NCBI GenBank assembly: GCA_022494885.1
Contig: JAGVSM010003544.1
Location: forward strand, 276,638-340,637
Source: Micrasema longulum
Lineage: Eukaryota > Arthropoda > Insecta > Trichoptera > Brachycentridae
Length of the DNA stretch: 64,000 bases
Reading direction: 5' to 3'
The notes beneath the pieces were generated by a model. The model was not told the origin of the DNA. It saw only the letters and a list, made by a program, of their open reading frames with translations, and ran no database searches. Each line of letters opens with the position of its first letter. Position 1 is the first letter of the stretch. Shown piece after piece: positions 33,419-44,851 of this stretch. Made by a program: the position numbers and the translations under genes.

Positions 33419-34050
33419 ATTTTTTTTATTTATTTATTTATTCATTCAAAATTACACTAGTTTAAATATTTATGAACTTGTTAAGGCTTTTTAGGCCATG
33501 CCCGTGTCAAGCCACAATAAATAACAATAAAAATATTTAGCAAAATTAATTAGATCAAATTTTAATGACATAGAATAACAATCTAGAAAAAAGGGTAAAT
33601 GTAATAAATAGTAAATTTCCAAAAAATACAATGCAAAAAAGATAATCCAAAATAATTTTTAAATTATAAATTATACAAATAAAGAATCACACATAATCAA
33701 ATATACAAAATAGTGGTATCATTAAAATCAACAATATAATAGTAAAATATAGTAGTACAGAATAAGAGTATCATTTAAATCAACAGAAAAATAATATATT
33801 TATAAAAGCATTATTGAAATGATAGTTGAGATATGTTTTCTAGAAACTCACTCAATACTATTGCAAGAAATATTAGAAATAGGAGTAATAAATCATATGC
33901 CAAATTAAAGTACGTACTAAATTAAACTATACAAAAATACATAATGAAAAAAACATAAAAATTATCAATATATATAAAAAACAAATAAAAGTAAAAGGAT
34001 GGAAGGAAAACAGATTTGTAAATTTTTGCTAATCTCAATTAAAAATATCT
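33419..34050 (-). mobile_element. Poly-A tailed insertion in the LINE
   Basis: Starts on the plus strand with T8 and ATTTATTTATTTATTC, so it is a reverse-strand retroposon with an AAT-rich tail. It carries GGCTTTTTAGGCCATGCCCG near 33,485, reminiscent of LINE 3' UTRs. No coding motif recognised. Confidence 0.6.
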
Positions 34051-34298
34051 CGATCTAAATTGCAAATAATAAGTAAATGTCAAGCTATGAGATTCTATAA
34101 AATAAAAAATCCTATTCTATTTCATTAAATGTTAAATCAAATTAAAATTACTAATGTTTCTACCGTGAGCGATCTGGGTGTTTTGTTCGATTCAAAATTA
34201 TTATTTAAAGAGCACATTATTAAAATATCTAACAAAGCTTCAAAATTATTAGGATTTGTATTGTGTAGAACCGGAAAAGATTTTAATAATATAAATAC

Positions 34299-34417
34299 TC
34301 GAAACCGGTCGAAGTGTAATTAAAAAAAAAAAAAAAATTAAGTGGTTTATACAAATTTATAAACAAATAAATGTAAAATGTCATACCACAAAGTGAAAAA
34401 TGTTTTTGATAACAATA
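34299..34417 (+). repeat. Repeat H copy (hammerhead-like family) in the LINE
   Basis: CTCGAAACCGGTCG, then an A16 run, AAGTGGTTTATACAAATTTA and CACAAAGTGAAAAATGTTTT. It shares these blocks with 36,955-37,062 and 37,396-37,570 (both in part reversed). It breaks the LINE between NINT and TLKYLY. ATAATATAAATAC before and ATAACAATAAAAC after may be a decayed target duplication. Confidence 0.65.
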
Positions 34418-34753
34418 AAACATTAAAATATCTTTACAAATCTTTAGTTAGAAGCCAACTGGATTATGATTTTCCAATATGGTCACCTTATCAAATCACT
34501 TTCTCAGATTCTTTTGAGAGAATTAAAAAAAAAAAATCTCCCATGTAGTAATTTTAAGATGTGTTTTTCTAGAAATCAATTAAATTATGACAAAATTCTA
34601 GTATGTATGTATTTCAAGTAATTTATAAAAAGTATAGTACGAGTATATAAATATACGAGTATCATACTAGTTTTTTTATATTTTTATTTTTAAGCACTCT
34701 TTAAACCACATATATGCAAATGGCAGAAATGCCGTATATAAATAAATAAAATA

Positions 34754-35285
34754 AAAATTATTATGGAATTGAAGTTGTCAATTTATCTGACTGATCCGGA
34801 CGTTCACACGCTGTGATTCGTGCGAACGTTCCCTGAAATTTGCCCTGTGCCATGGCACTGTAAGAGTTATCAAGTCAGGTTATAAAAAAAATCGTTACTG
34901 GCCGAGAGAACAGTCATATTTGTTTGCAAGAGAAACCATGCTAGAAACAAACGTTAAGTCGTTCGGCGGGTGTAATCAAGGACTTTGGGACTGGCGACTG
35001 GCGACTGGCGACTGGCGACTAAAATATGAGATATTGAGATATTGTATATTTTTCCATACATACATTAACAAATAATTTTAATTACAAAAATAAATCTTAA
35101 AATGAAGCTGTAACATAATTTGGAAAAAATGCCTACAAAGACTTCAGCGTCTCAGCGTGAGCCATTCCTTTTTTAAAAATCATTAATGATTTATACGTTG
35201 ATAGCATATTAACATGGTATGACATAACCATAAAAAAAACCAACAAGATTAACATATTCTGATAGGACAAAAACAGGATTTATTT
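34754..35285. other. Spacer with a 7-bp tandem repeat
   Basis: 34,989-35,020 is GACTGGC repeated about 4.5 times, followed by GAGATATT twice. Otherwise unassigned. Confidence 0.6.
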
Positions 35286-35289
35286 GCAG

Positions 35290-35590
35290 TATGTATTTCA
35301 TTTTAAATTTTAATAAAAAAAATTAATAAGGTTTCTATCTATTCCTTTCATGCTAATTCATGACCTCAAACCTACTTTAAACGGTACAAGTGATTTAATA
35401 TTTTGAATTTCCTCGGGTAAGAGATTGAAAGATCTTGGACCAACATGTAGGGAGTGCTTCTGTGCGAACTTAGTTCTGCATCCTGGAACTGACAGTGCAC
35501 TATCGGATCTACCGCTAATCCAATTTAAATTATTGCTAAATAATGTCCTCTTTAAGAAAACATATTTCAGGCACTGAAATAAATATAATT
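35290..35590 (-). pseudogene. LINE C-terminal fragment
   Basis: Reverse strand: VFLKRTLFSNNLNWISGRSD, ALSVPGCRTKFAQKHSLHVG and PRSFNLLPEEIQNIKSLVPF, ending FKVGLRS at a TGA (about 35,359). The pattern (VP-C-T, S----GPR-WN-LP-EI, S---FK--L) is the usual end of Jockey/CR1-type ORF2. A different family from the LDKLERLQN group. Confidence 0.65.
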
Positions 35591-35594
35591 TTCA

Positions 35595-36950
35595 AAACAA
35601 AGGAGTCCACTTTCTACTTATAGTGCATTACTAGAAAATAGTCTATAATTTTTTTACGTGATCTTAATAATACTTTTCTGTACAATTTCTATTGATCAAA
35701 CGGTATACGAGTCCATGTAGTTATAAATAATAACGCAACAATTGTCACGAAGTTTGACCAATTTACATAAAATTTGTTTGGCATGTTAGTAGATTTAGTT
35801 TATAGGGATATGCCCGCTAATTTGGTACATTTATTTTGTACGAAAAGTTTCTTATATTTTGTTTTAATAAATCGTCATTTTTATAAACATTAAGAACTAA
35901 GCAGTGAATGATCATATGACAAGAATAAAAGAAAAAATAAATTTGGTTTTTCATTTCATTTCATTGTTTTAATGACGAAAAATTCTCAAGAGATCGTGGA
36001 GAGTTGAGAGCTCGTGTTACGATTTACGATCCGCGATTGGTTCACATCAAGTCCCGATAAGTGCCGCGAATACTTTGATTCACATTTATTTTGCGCTCCT
36101 ATTTCGTAACAATATCGTTATGGAGCTTTCTGGAAAGTGCCGCGTCACGAACACCGGGAAAGTAATCCCAGCCAGAGAATATTTCGGTAGGCGCGGCGGC
36201 GGCGGCAAGTAGCGCCGTGTGAAGTGGAGCCTGGAAACTCCCTTTCAGGAGCAGAAAAACTCCGGAAACAAGTATGGCAAACACCGGGGGAACCTTTGTA
36301 TAAGTTGAGCGCTCGGTGCGAAAGTACAAGTGGAGCGAAAACTTTTTGTTTCTAGCCATCAAATAAAATGATTAAGGCTTCAACAGGCGATGCCAAAAAA
36401 TCTAACGAAAAACCAAACCCTTCGCGTAATGCGGGATATTATTCCCCCCAACAGCGACGGAATTGTATGTTATCGCCGCCGGCACCCGACGCCCGACGCC
36501 CGACGGCCGACGCCCGACGATATGACGCCGACGCCGACGCCGACGGCCGCAGGGCCAGCGCTAGTCCAACGTCAACGTTGACGTCAGCCTCGGCATGATA
36601 AATGGTTCGCTTCGAGCCTCGTTCACTAGTTGTTCTACCCTGTACCTGTATACCGTACACCCTAATGGTCCGCGTGCGTGTGTCCTCCACTTCTTGTGGA
36701 AATACTTTATTTAAATCGAGAGCCCACCGTTCCTACAAAGGTATGTGTACGCTGAAATCTGATTTTATTCAAGATTTGAAGGGTTAACGATCCTTAAAAA
36801 AATCATTAAACTTACGTTTCCACAAACGTAGACCCAATTGCAGCATTGTTTATTCCGTTGCGTCGGTACAAGACTGTTACCTAAAATAAATTTTATTTGC
36901 TACTCTTAAATGATAATTTTCCAAAATGGAAATGATGCTCAGCCTCTAAA
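35595..36950. other. GC-richer single-copy region
   Basis: 35,990-36,780 is much less AT-rich than its neighbours. It includes GCGGCGGCGGCGG near 36,195. Several overlapping open frames exist on both strands because of the base composition. None has a recognised domain and none shows an obvious splice context. Confidence 0.5.
36474..36556. repeat. GACGCC/CGACGCC minisatellite
   Basis: About ten imperfect CCCGACG and GCCGAC units in a row. The Asp/Ala/Arg-rich translation is a by-product. Confidence 0.8.
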
Positions 36951-36954
36951 TTTT

Positions 36955-37062
36955 TTTTTTTGAAAAACAATACATAAATATTTTTTTATAAAGCACTTAA
37001 GCTTTACAGCTATACGTCAACCGGTTTCGAGGTAACTTCCTCATCACTGATTTGACTGATTT
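36955..37062 (-). repeat. Repeat H copy with hammerhead-like core
   Basis: Reverse strand: AGTGATGAGG, loop AAGTTA, CCTCGAAACCGGTTGACGTA, then GCTTAAGTGCTTTATAAA. TGATGA-GG...CCTC-GAAAC fits the hammerhead order (C/UGANGA, stem II, GAAA), with G instead of C at position 3. The short self-complementary ACCGGU would be stem III. Confidence 0.45.
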
Positions 37063-37140
37063 AGAATTAGGCGCGTTGCTGTTTATCTTATCAAATATTG
37101 TATGAAAGAAACGGAAGAACGAAGAAGAATGTCATCCTCG

Positions 37141-37395
37141 CGATGAAATGGTCGGCGGTTTTGCTTACCGAGCAAGAGGTCTTGGGTTCGATTCTCAATA
37201 TGGTTGACATTAAATACCAATTTAAAAAGGTGTTTTTGCACTGGAATATTTCATAGTCCCTAGACTGGTACCAAAAGCGTAAGATTGATATAAAATTACC
37301 TTCTCTAACAAAAATGATCAAGGTACACTGCAATCGGTGTACCAATTCAGTGCCCTGTGCACCATGAATGACCATGCGGAAAAGGAATGATGATG
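37141..37395 (+). repeat. SINE-A copy, full length
   Basis: Head ending GGTTCGATTCTCAATATGGT, body with AGGTGTTTTTGCACTGGAA and CATAGTCCCTAGACTGG, then GTGTACCAATTCAGTGCCC, and tail AAAAGGAATGATGATGATA at about 37,378-37,396. Confidence 0.85.
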
Positions 37396-37570
37396 ATACA
37401 AATTTATAAATAAATAAATGTTTAATTTAATTTCACAAAGTGAAAAATGTTTTCGGTATTTAAAAAAATTAAAATATTTTTTTTTATATATTTTTATAAA
37501 CCACTTTTGATGTATACGTCAACTGGTTTCGAAGTTATTTCCTCACATTCAGGACTTGAATTTACTCTGA
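37396..37570. repeat. Repeat H fragments, head to head
   Basis: 37,396-37,465 is a plus-strand fragment (ACAAATTTATAAATAAATAA, CACAAAGTGAAAAATGTTTT). 37,466-37,570 is a reverse-strand fragment (GAGGAAATAACTTCGAAACC, AGTTGACGTATAC, AAGTGGTTTATAAA). The inverted join recalls the inverted terminal fragments of PLEs. The CTGATGA part of the core is lost here. Confidence 0.6.
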
Positions 37571-38337
37571 ATCAATAGTCAGTTCAAGTACTGAAGCTAA
37601 TAACATCGCTAATATATAACTGGAATGTTTTTTTAAAAAGGACTCATAGTCAAAAATGGTTTTCATACAAATATTTTTAAAAAGCAAAAGATTTGCTTAA
37701 AACATATAAATTTCTAATACCTATTTTTTTTATTTATAAAATTCATACAAAATGTGTTTAAATTGGACAAAACGAAACACGTAAGAGCTTCATATGCCGT
37801 TACTAGTAATTCGGTCGTAACACGCACATTAACGCACACAATACGAGTAGTATAATTACCTAATATTATTTGTATTAAATAAAACATAAACAGTTGGAAT
37901 AATATGGCGTGCAGGGATGTCGGGGGTGGTTGGGAAATTTGATCGTGTGAAGGTCCTTCTACCCGAGTATAATAGAAACTGGAATAAAATAACATTTCGT
38001 AATTTCGCACACCTCTTTTTCCCCCCGTCTTCGCTCCGTAAATGGTAGTTCTCCCTGACCCCGGCTCTTCTCATAAACTCTACATTTAATAAACATTAGG
38101 CTGGAATCGTAGACATTTCATTAAATATTTTTTTTTACTTACTGGTAAATTATATGCAATTAAAGTATTTTCACTTGCTCTGTTTAATACAAATTATTAT
38201 TTAATTAAAAAAATAAATCTTTCTAAAGGTTAAATATCAAACAGTTACCTCTTTTTATATTAGATAGATATATTATTATATGACTCGTATATCTATGGTT
38301 TGATGGGGTGCCGCGTGGGAAGTAACAGCTATTTTAG
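37571..38337. other. Spacer
   Basis: AT-rich. No gene or element recognised. Confidence 0.5.
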
Positions 38338-38339
38338 TA

Positions 38340-38702
38340 CAGTAGAACACCAATTATCCGAAGGAATTGGGACCCGATCCTATTCGGATAATCTAAAATT
38401 TGGATAATTGGATTTTTGCGAAAAATGGCCTATTTTAATTCATTACTATGTGCATGTTAAAACAGGAAAAAAAACTATTTTTAGGAGGTCAACGACACAC
38501 TGGCTCACTAATCAAAACGAACGGCGCCAGCGAAGGAAGGGAGGACAATCTCGGAGGGAAGGACAACAGCGTGCGTAGACAGAATCATTATTTTGGGAAT
38601 CGCAGTACGTTTCCAACTTATTTATTTTCCTAAAATTTCGAAAGCGATTTGTATAATTGGCTAAACGGATAGTGGTATTTTCGGATAATTGGAGTTCTAC
38701 TG
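38340..38702. mobile_element. pogo/Tigger-type MITE
   Basis: Terminal inverted repeats CAGTAGAACACCAATTATCC (38,340) and, at the other end, the complement of CAGTAGAACTCCAATTATCC (to 38,702) agree at all but one of the first 22 positions. TA lies on both sides (38,338-38,339 and 38,703-38,704), the target duplication of this superfamily. CAGTAGAACCnCnATTATCCG ends are characteristic of Tigger/jerky-type elements. The 363-bp interior has no transposase, so it is non-autonomous. Confidence 0.92.
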
Positions 38703-38704
38703 TA

Positions 38705-39540
38705 CTCATAATCAGTACTTGGTCAATTTTAGTAGTACAATATTTATATGGACAAAATAGTTCTGAGTAATGTTTTCGGTTGGCTTACGGAGAGTTTTAG
38801 AGAACTTAAATACATAAATATGGTAATCATTCCAATGAGCAAGTATGGACTTGACTACCGCGCCACCCGAATACGGTCTCCCGCTAGACTAGAGCAGTCT
38901 AGTGAGCGACCTTCCCTCGGATGGCGTGGAGTGGCAACAGGTCTTCAGAGAACAATGGAATAATCCTCTTTGTTTGGCGGCTGAAGGTTTGTGGAGCCCA
39001 TTACTCGCTAAGCCTATCAGTGGCCCCACTCACTAATGAGTTCAGCTCGATCGTTCTCCCCCGCCCCCACCCCCCTCCTCACCTAAAGTGGCAGAGGGGC
39101 GACCAGTTATCGAAGCTTTAGCAAAGTAAAAACAAAGGTTTTCAAGCTCATTCAAAAAACGATGTTTCACATAATACAGAATAATAATTAACGTGATTAT
39201 TGAAAGAACTGAAAATTGTCTACCACCAACCATAAAAAGCTCATGATGACTTCACTAACCAGACGAGATATTACATGACTTGACTTTATGTAACCCAAAC
39301 GGGTTCTTTAAATTTATAAACAAATTAAAAAGTATATAAATATTTTACTCTGCCTAAGGCGTACTGAAAATTGAATAGTCTTTATTTGAAATATCAAATG
39401 ATACTATATTCTGTAAAAAAATTGTAAAACCATATTTTTGTTGACAAGTTCAAAAACGCAGCATTGGAATATTTTAACAATAAAATATTGTTCATTTAAT
39501 TTTTAAAAAATAAAAAATATTAGCGTTCTTTTAATTTACC
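38705..39540. other. Spacer
   Basis: 38,860-39,110 is GC-richer, with runs of five or six C at 39,057-39,076. No gene. Confidence 0.45.
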
Positions 39541-39543
39541 CAA

Positions 39544-39690
39544 ATATTCTAATTTCGGAGGCCATTTTTAACGAGTCGTAAATAACTCACAATTTAAAAA
39601 TGGAAATAATTTCGGGGGAGAGTGGAGTTCGAACCTCGAACCTGTGATCCGTAAGTCCGCAAAACTAGCCGCGGGACCGTAACCCGATTT
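39544..39690 (-). repeat. SINE-B copy
   Basis: Reverse strand: GTCCCGCGGCTAGTTTTGCG (A-box), GGTTCGAGGTTCGAACTCC (B-box), body AACTGATTCC-like, then ACGACTCGTTAAAAATGGCC. Same family as 44,454 and 61,046. Confidence 0.75.
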
Positions 39691-40480
39691 ACTAGGGAAT
39701 GAAACAGCAGAAATATTACTGAAGACATAAATATAATTTAGTCTTCCGATTTAGAAGTCTCAATACAGTATCAATAAAAAAATAATTGAATCGGTATATT
39801 CAGAGCTGTTTTCTTAGACAATTAGATTTCAAAATTTATGTTACGTTTTCAAGCCGTACTGAGTCTATCTAGTTTTTGTAGGATTCAAAATCTCTTAACT
39901 CAACAAATCGTGTTAGATATAAGCTTTTTATCTTAAAATTGAAAATAATCTTATTATTGATTGTCGAAAACGATCCGCGTCGAGTCTCTGTTCGTAGAAC
40001 TCGGCATTCTGTACTCTTCTACACCGCGCTCCTGGCTAATAACATGGAAAGCAACACTTTTCGGTGAATACAGCACACCTGCAATGACAGTTTTAGTAAG
40101 ATCGCCATAACAAACTTTAAATACATTTATAAAATAGTTCTTTCAGGTTTATTAAAGTCATCCTAAATATTCTCTATTGCTTTACTTTTACGCAATCTGC
40201 ATAAACTGTTCCAAATTTTCGTTATAAATATAAATGTACACGAAAATAGAACGAAAGAAGAGGGAACGAAGGATTATCATCATTAAAAAAAAATCAAATT
40301 AGCAGCACTACATCGCGTCTTCTTCCTACCAATGTTTTTTTTAAAAACTATTTTATTTTGTATTTTTTTCTCCTTACGTATCGGTATAATTATGAAATAA
40401 CGAATACGAAATCTGCAATTCGTCTTTCAATCAACGCAGCAATTCTCACTTTGTTGGCAGCCGCGCTGAATAAAAGACTG
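39691..40480. other. Spacer
   Basis: AT-rich. Nothing recognised. Confidence 0.5.
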
Positions 40481-40608
40481 ATACCCGTATGCAGAGACAA
40501 AACTTAAGGTAAGGAAAGTGCATCCTATCATATGCAGAGAATAACCCGCAAGTGAAGACAATAGAATGTACTTTCCTTACCTTAAGTTTTGTCTCTGCAT
40601 ACGGGTAT
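40481..40608. repeat. Perfect 39-bp inverted repeat with 50-base loop
   Basis: Left arm 40,481-40,519 and right arm 40,570-40,608 are exact reverse complements (ATACCCGTATGCAGAGACAA at the left end). Transcribed, it would make one long uninterrupted hairpin. Could be a fold-back MITE, a hairpin siRNA source or a recent local duplication. miRNA precursors are normally less perfect. Confidence 0.95.
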
Positions 40609-40609
40609 G

Positions 40610-41555
40610 AGTGTTACAATGGAACTAGTCAAGCAAGTTCTTTAGCCGAGAGTTGCGCCTTCTACGTCTTACTTCAATCCTTCCCTACAGAGTAAAATGT
40701 TATATTTGTTGCTTCTCATCACAAGCCCAAAGTACTCAAATTTTCTTTTCTTTAGATCTTCAGTACCTCTTTATCTTTCTTTGTGTGTCGCAGAACATCA
40801 TCGTTTCGGACTCTGTCGACCAAATTTATATACATTATGTTCTTCCGTTTATAATTTTAAGAATTTTCTAAAAATATGGATCGTGAGGCTATTTTTCAAT
40901 TAATAATAATCCGTCCAATTTTTAAAAGTTATTTTCTTATGCCTGAATATTTTTCTATTGAAAAGTCTCTTCGCAACTTATCAACTATGTAATTAATTTA
41001 TATAAGTATAAGTTTATGAGATGCTACAGCTAAATTAGTTTCACTCATTAATAAAAGTTTTGACGATGATGATAAATGTTTCGGGTATATAAATTGACAC
41101 AACCTTTTTGAATTACATATTCCTATGTCCATGGTATAGTGCAAGTATTGAAATAATCTAAAAAAAATCTTAGCTCTACAATAAAATGTTAGAAATATAA
41201 TTGCACTGGAGATTACTCAACAATATCGTTATTAAGATCGCGCCAAAAATCTGTAAATAAAATTTGCACTGTGTACTGTGATGCACTGTGATGGTGTATC
41301 TGTTAGTGATGGCATATCAATTTGCAATAAATTTTATGATTTTTTAAATTTCGTTTATATACTCAATCCCCAGTCAACACATGATCTATACTCAATTCAT
41401 AATATCATATTAAAAGTTTTATTACTACCTATGTAATGGTTAATACAGCATTAACTTATAATAAAGGAGACATAGTAGGTTTTTTTACTTGAATTTAAAA
41501 AAAAAATATTTACCCTTATGGATTGAAGAAAATACTGTCATTTGACAAAAAATTC
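40610..41555. other. Spacer
   Basis: No gene. Two overlapping frames of about 70 codons at 40,653-40,903 lack any domain. Confidence 0.5.
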
Positions 41556-43420
41556 CGTAAACAATAATGTAAAAAAAATATCTAACCATTCAAAATCTCT
41601 TAGAAGCGATAAAATAGATTTGCCAAAAACTATGCACTATGGTTTAAAGGCTGGAAATAATTAAGTGGAGGCAGTTAATCTTTTTGGTGATTTCTTCAAC
41701 AGTGTTTATGATAGTGACAATCAATTTACTCGTTTACCTGAATCTAACATCAATACGAATTTACAATTATTTTGTCGTTACGTTGAAATGTCTGATATAA
41801 AGAGGAGTATTAACCAACTAGAATCTAAATGCAATTATGGTCCAGATAAAATTCCTTCAATATTCTTAAGGAACTGTGTTGATTGCCTTACTTTCCCACT
41901 TTATTTAATTTTCAATAAGTCACTTTCTGAAGGAATATTTCCAACATTTTGTAAATCTGCTTACATTACCCCCATATTCAAAAAGGGTGATCGGACTGAT
42001 GTTACTAATTATCGACCTATTTGTATGCAATCAGCTATCCCTAAACTTTTTGAAAAAAAATGTTTTATATAAAGTATCACATAATGTAAATAATATCATA
42101 AGTTCTGCCCAACATGGCTTCATGTCGTCAAAATCGACTCTCTCTAACTTAATTTTATATGAAGACTATATTTCTTAATCGTTTCTATTGCAAAAGCAAG
42201 TTGATTCTGTATATACAGATTTCAGTAAGGCATTTGATAAGGTGGATCATAAGATTCTCATATAAAAATTATCAATGTTTGGTGTAAGTGGTCCAATGCT
42301 GTGTTAGTTTAAAAATAATTTGACTGAGAGAACACTTACAGTGAAAATTTGTGATACTTTGTCAAATCCTTTTCTTGCTACTAGCGGGGTTCCACAGGGA
42401 TCGCACCTGGGCCCATTATTGTTTTTAATATTTATAAATGATATAGTTGACATATTTGAAGGAGTCGAAGTATTATTGTTTGCAGATGACATGAAGATTT
42501 TAGGACTATTAACAATGTTGATGATTGTGCTATATTGCAAAATAATTTAGATATGTTATCTGTATGGTGTTCTATTAACAACTTTCAATTGAATATAAAA
42601 AAATGCCATATCATGAGATTTTTCAGGATAAAAAATCCTATTTTATTTGACTACTCAATCGGTAACACTGCATTGGATTCAGTTACTGAGATGCGGGATT
42701 TGGGTGTGATTTTTGATCAGAAATTGTCTGTTATCAGTCACATTAATGATATTAGTAGTAGATCTTTGAAGACGCTTGGGTTTATTTTGCGCATTACTAA
42801 GGATTTTAAAAATATAAACACTTTGAAAAATTTTATACACCTCCTTGCTGAGAAGCATCTTGGAGTATAATTTACATTATGAAGCCCTTATTATGCCTCT
42901 CAGAAAATTACCATAGAAAGAGTTCAGAATAAGTTTTTGAGATATGTTAATTTTAAATTAGGAATACGTCATGAATTTCGTTACTATGATTATTTATTAA
43001 ATATATTAAATTTGATTAAAGTAAGGGTCAGGAGCACTATTATTAATTTATTAGTTCTATTTAAAATCGTTTATTCAGTATTGGACAGCCCTGAAATTTT
43101 GGCTCTCATTGGTTTTAAAGTACCAGTTAGAGTGACTAGGCTAGTTCAACTTTATCACTGCAACAATCATATCTCAATATATTCTGGCAATTCAGTACTG
43201 AATCGTCTAAATGCGCTAGGTAATAAACATTTGGATTTAGGTGACATATTTTTATTGAAATTTCCAGCTTATAAACAATTACTTGTAAAACATTTTAGTG
43301 TGGAATCAATATTTTAATTATGTTCTTTCTAAGTAAGCATTGAAAAAGTTGTTACTGTATATACTCCACTGTAAATACTTATGTATGAATGTAATGTAAA
43401 AGGTACTTGTACCGTTAATT
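41556..43420 (+). pseudogene. FADD-type Jockey/CR1-like LINE, most complete RT in the window
   Basis: Blocks in order: SLRSDKIDLPKTMHYG (linker after the endonuclease), [50 protein letters not shown] (RT 1), SAQHGFMSSKSTLSNL (RT 2), VYTDFSKAFDKVDHKIL (RT A), TSGVPQGSHLGPLLFLIFIN (RT B), LLFADDMKI (catalytic FADD, RT C), LNIKKCHIMRF (RT D), MRDLGVIFDQKLSVISHIND (RT E), ITIERVQNKFLRYVNF, and a C-terminal end at 43,317. The apurinic endonuclease ORF part is absent (5'-truncated). Frameshifts near 42,065, 42,510 and 42,850 and stops near 42,176, 42,263 and 42,303 disable it. RT catalytic residues remain intact in their own frame segment. Confidence 0.88.
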
Positions 43421-44450
43421 CTTTTTTTTTTTTTAAAGTTTTTTTTAGCCATATTCTTCTGTTAATGATAATATTTTTAACATTTTTATTTTTTGCCTTT
43501 CGTTAAGTTTTGTCTAATAATTTATTTTATAATTTTAGTCCGCAGCGTATTAGTCTCGATTGTCCTTGTCTCGTTTATTGATATTGTTCTGATATTCTCG
43601 TATTGCGGTATGATTACTAGATTTTTTTTCAAGATTTATTTCTTCGTCTACAATTATATCAGTGGCTAATTTATGAAAACATTTTAAGGATATTAGTTAA
43701 AAGAGTTAAGTTATATTTATTTTTTTGGTTTGATTTTTGAATTGTTTACTTAGTTGATCGGTTTTTTGGATCTCTATTAATGCATAACATTAATTAAAAT
43801 CAACAATTATTTATCACGCTTTCAAGCGCCTTGAAAGGCTTATAGAACAAAAATGGCGATTTATAAGTTATCCATAATTATAATAATAATAAAAGACGTA
43901 TTGTGTTAAAAAATACTATTTCAATTAGAGCAAAAAATTATAAAGATTATTGAATTTTTGCATTCCGTTTGAAGTTATGAGCAAGAAATGTATACTCTTC
44001 TGCCCCATACAAAACAGTTCATATTACGTCCTATTGTTTGATTTTCTTGTTACGCGCAAAACTTACAGTGGAAAAATTAATACAGACGAAAATGACCCTG
44101 ATTTCGAATGATGCGCGAGTATGACCGTTCACCATATGCAGTTAAGGGTGGATTGATTATTACTGAAAAAAAAAATCGTTTATTGATTGGAAGGTAAACA
44201 TATGAACCAGTGCACCATGAGATCGGCGAATCTGAAATCAATTTTTTTAATAAAATTTTCACCCGCAAGTAGAAACTTGAGAAATAAAATATGCAAAGAA
44301 TAATTAACTACCCAACCGTTTGTCACCCGCTCAAGTGGATTAACACGATACAGGTGAAACGGGCTGGTACAGGACAGACATAATTAATCGTTTCTGGAAT
44401 ATCTATATTATAGATTATCGTACGCACTTGATTGAATATTGAAATTGAAA
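43421..44450. other. AT-rich spacer
   Basis: Nothing recognised. Confidence 0.5.
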
Positions 44451-44453
44451 TTC

Positions 44454-44620
44454 GAATCGGCTTGTGGTCCTGTGGCTAGTGTCGTGGACTCATGGATCAA
44501 AGGTCCGAGGTTTGCACCCCGCTCTACCATAACTGGATTCCCATTTTCGAATAGTGAATTATTTACAAGTCGTTGAAAATGGCCATTAAAATCGAAATAT
44601 TTGAATAAATTGTAAGCACC
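44454..44620 (+). repeat. SINE-B copy
   Basis: GTGGTCCTGTGGCTAGTGTC (A-box), GAGGTTTGCACCCCGC (B-box), then body CCCATTTTCGAATAGTGAAT and ACAAGTCGTTGAAAATGGCC. Plus-strand reference copy of the family. Confidence 0.78.
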
Positions 44621-44851
44621 CAAATATTTCATTAAAAAAAGGAAAAATATATACAATACCTATTAGGTTATATAATTGATTGGTGATACTGCTTCAACCT
44701 CTAAAAAGTTACGTTATGCACTTTTTATTTGTTATTATTGATTTTGTTTTAACTTTATCTTTTAGCTTTAAAAGTATGTATATATAAACCCGTAATGTAT
44801 TTGTGTTTAAGGTTATTCTTAACGAACATATGAAACTAATTATTTATAGAT

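Larger units (their letters stand above)
33077..34753 (+). pseudogene. FADD-type Jockey/CR1-like LINE, twice interrupted
   Basis: 33,077 onward reads VNHKILINKLERSGIKGSLL, NWFKTYLFDRNLSVKIN and SGVLQGLHLGPVLFF, then (after a shift at a T9 run) FADDMKMF. Resumes at about 34,051 with KLQIISKCQAMRFYKIKNPI, VSDLGVLFDSKLLFKEHIIK and LGFVLCRTGKDFNNINT. Resumes again at about 34,418 with NNKTLKYLYKSLVRSQLDYD and PIWSPYQ. The 3' end near 34,728-34,753 is ATGCCGTATATAAATAAATA, a typical LINE tail. It is alignable with the LINE at 41.6-43.4 kb (IKNPILF, DLGV-FD-KL, KDF-NINT). Two foreign segments split it. Confidence 0.8.

Noticed and set aside
36368..36690. Three overlapping frames rich in Asp/Ala/Arg/Pro/Ser
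   Set aside because: Produced by the GACGCC minisatellite in several frames at once.
44454..44530. tRNA-like sequence
   Set aside because: Head of SINE-B, which recurs at 39.5 and 61.1 kb with the same body.
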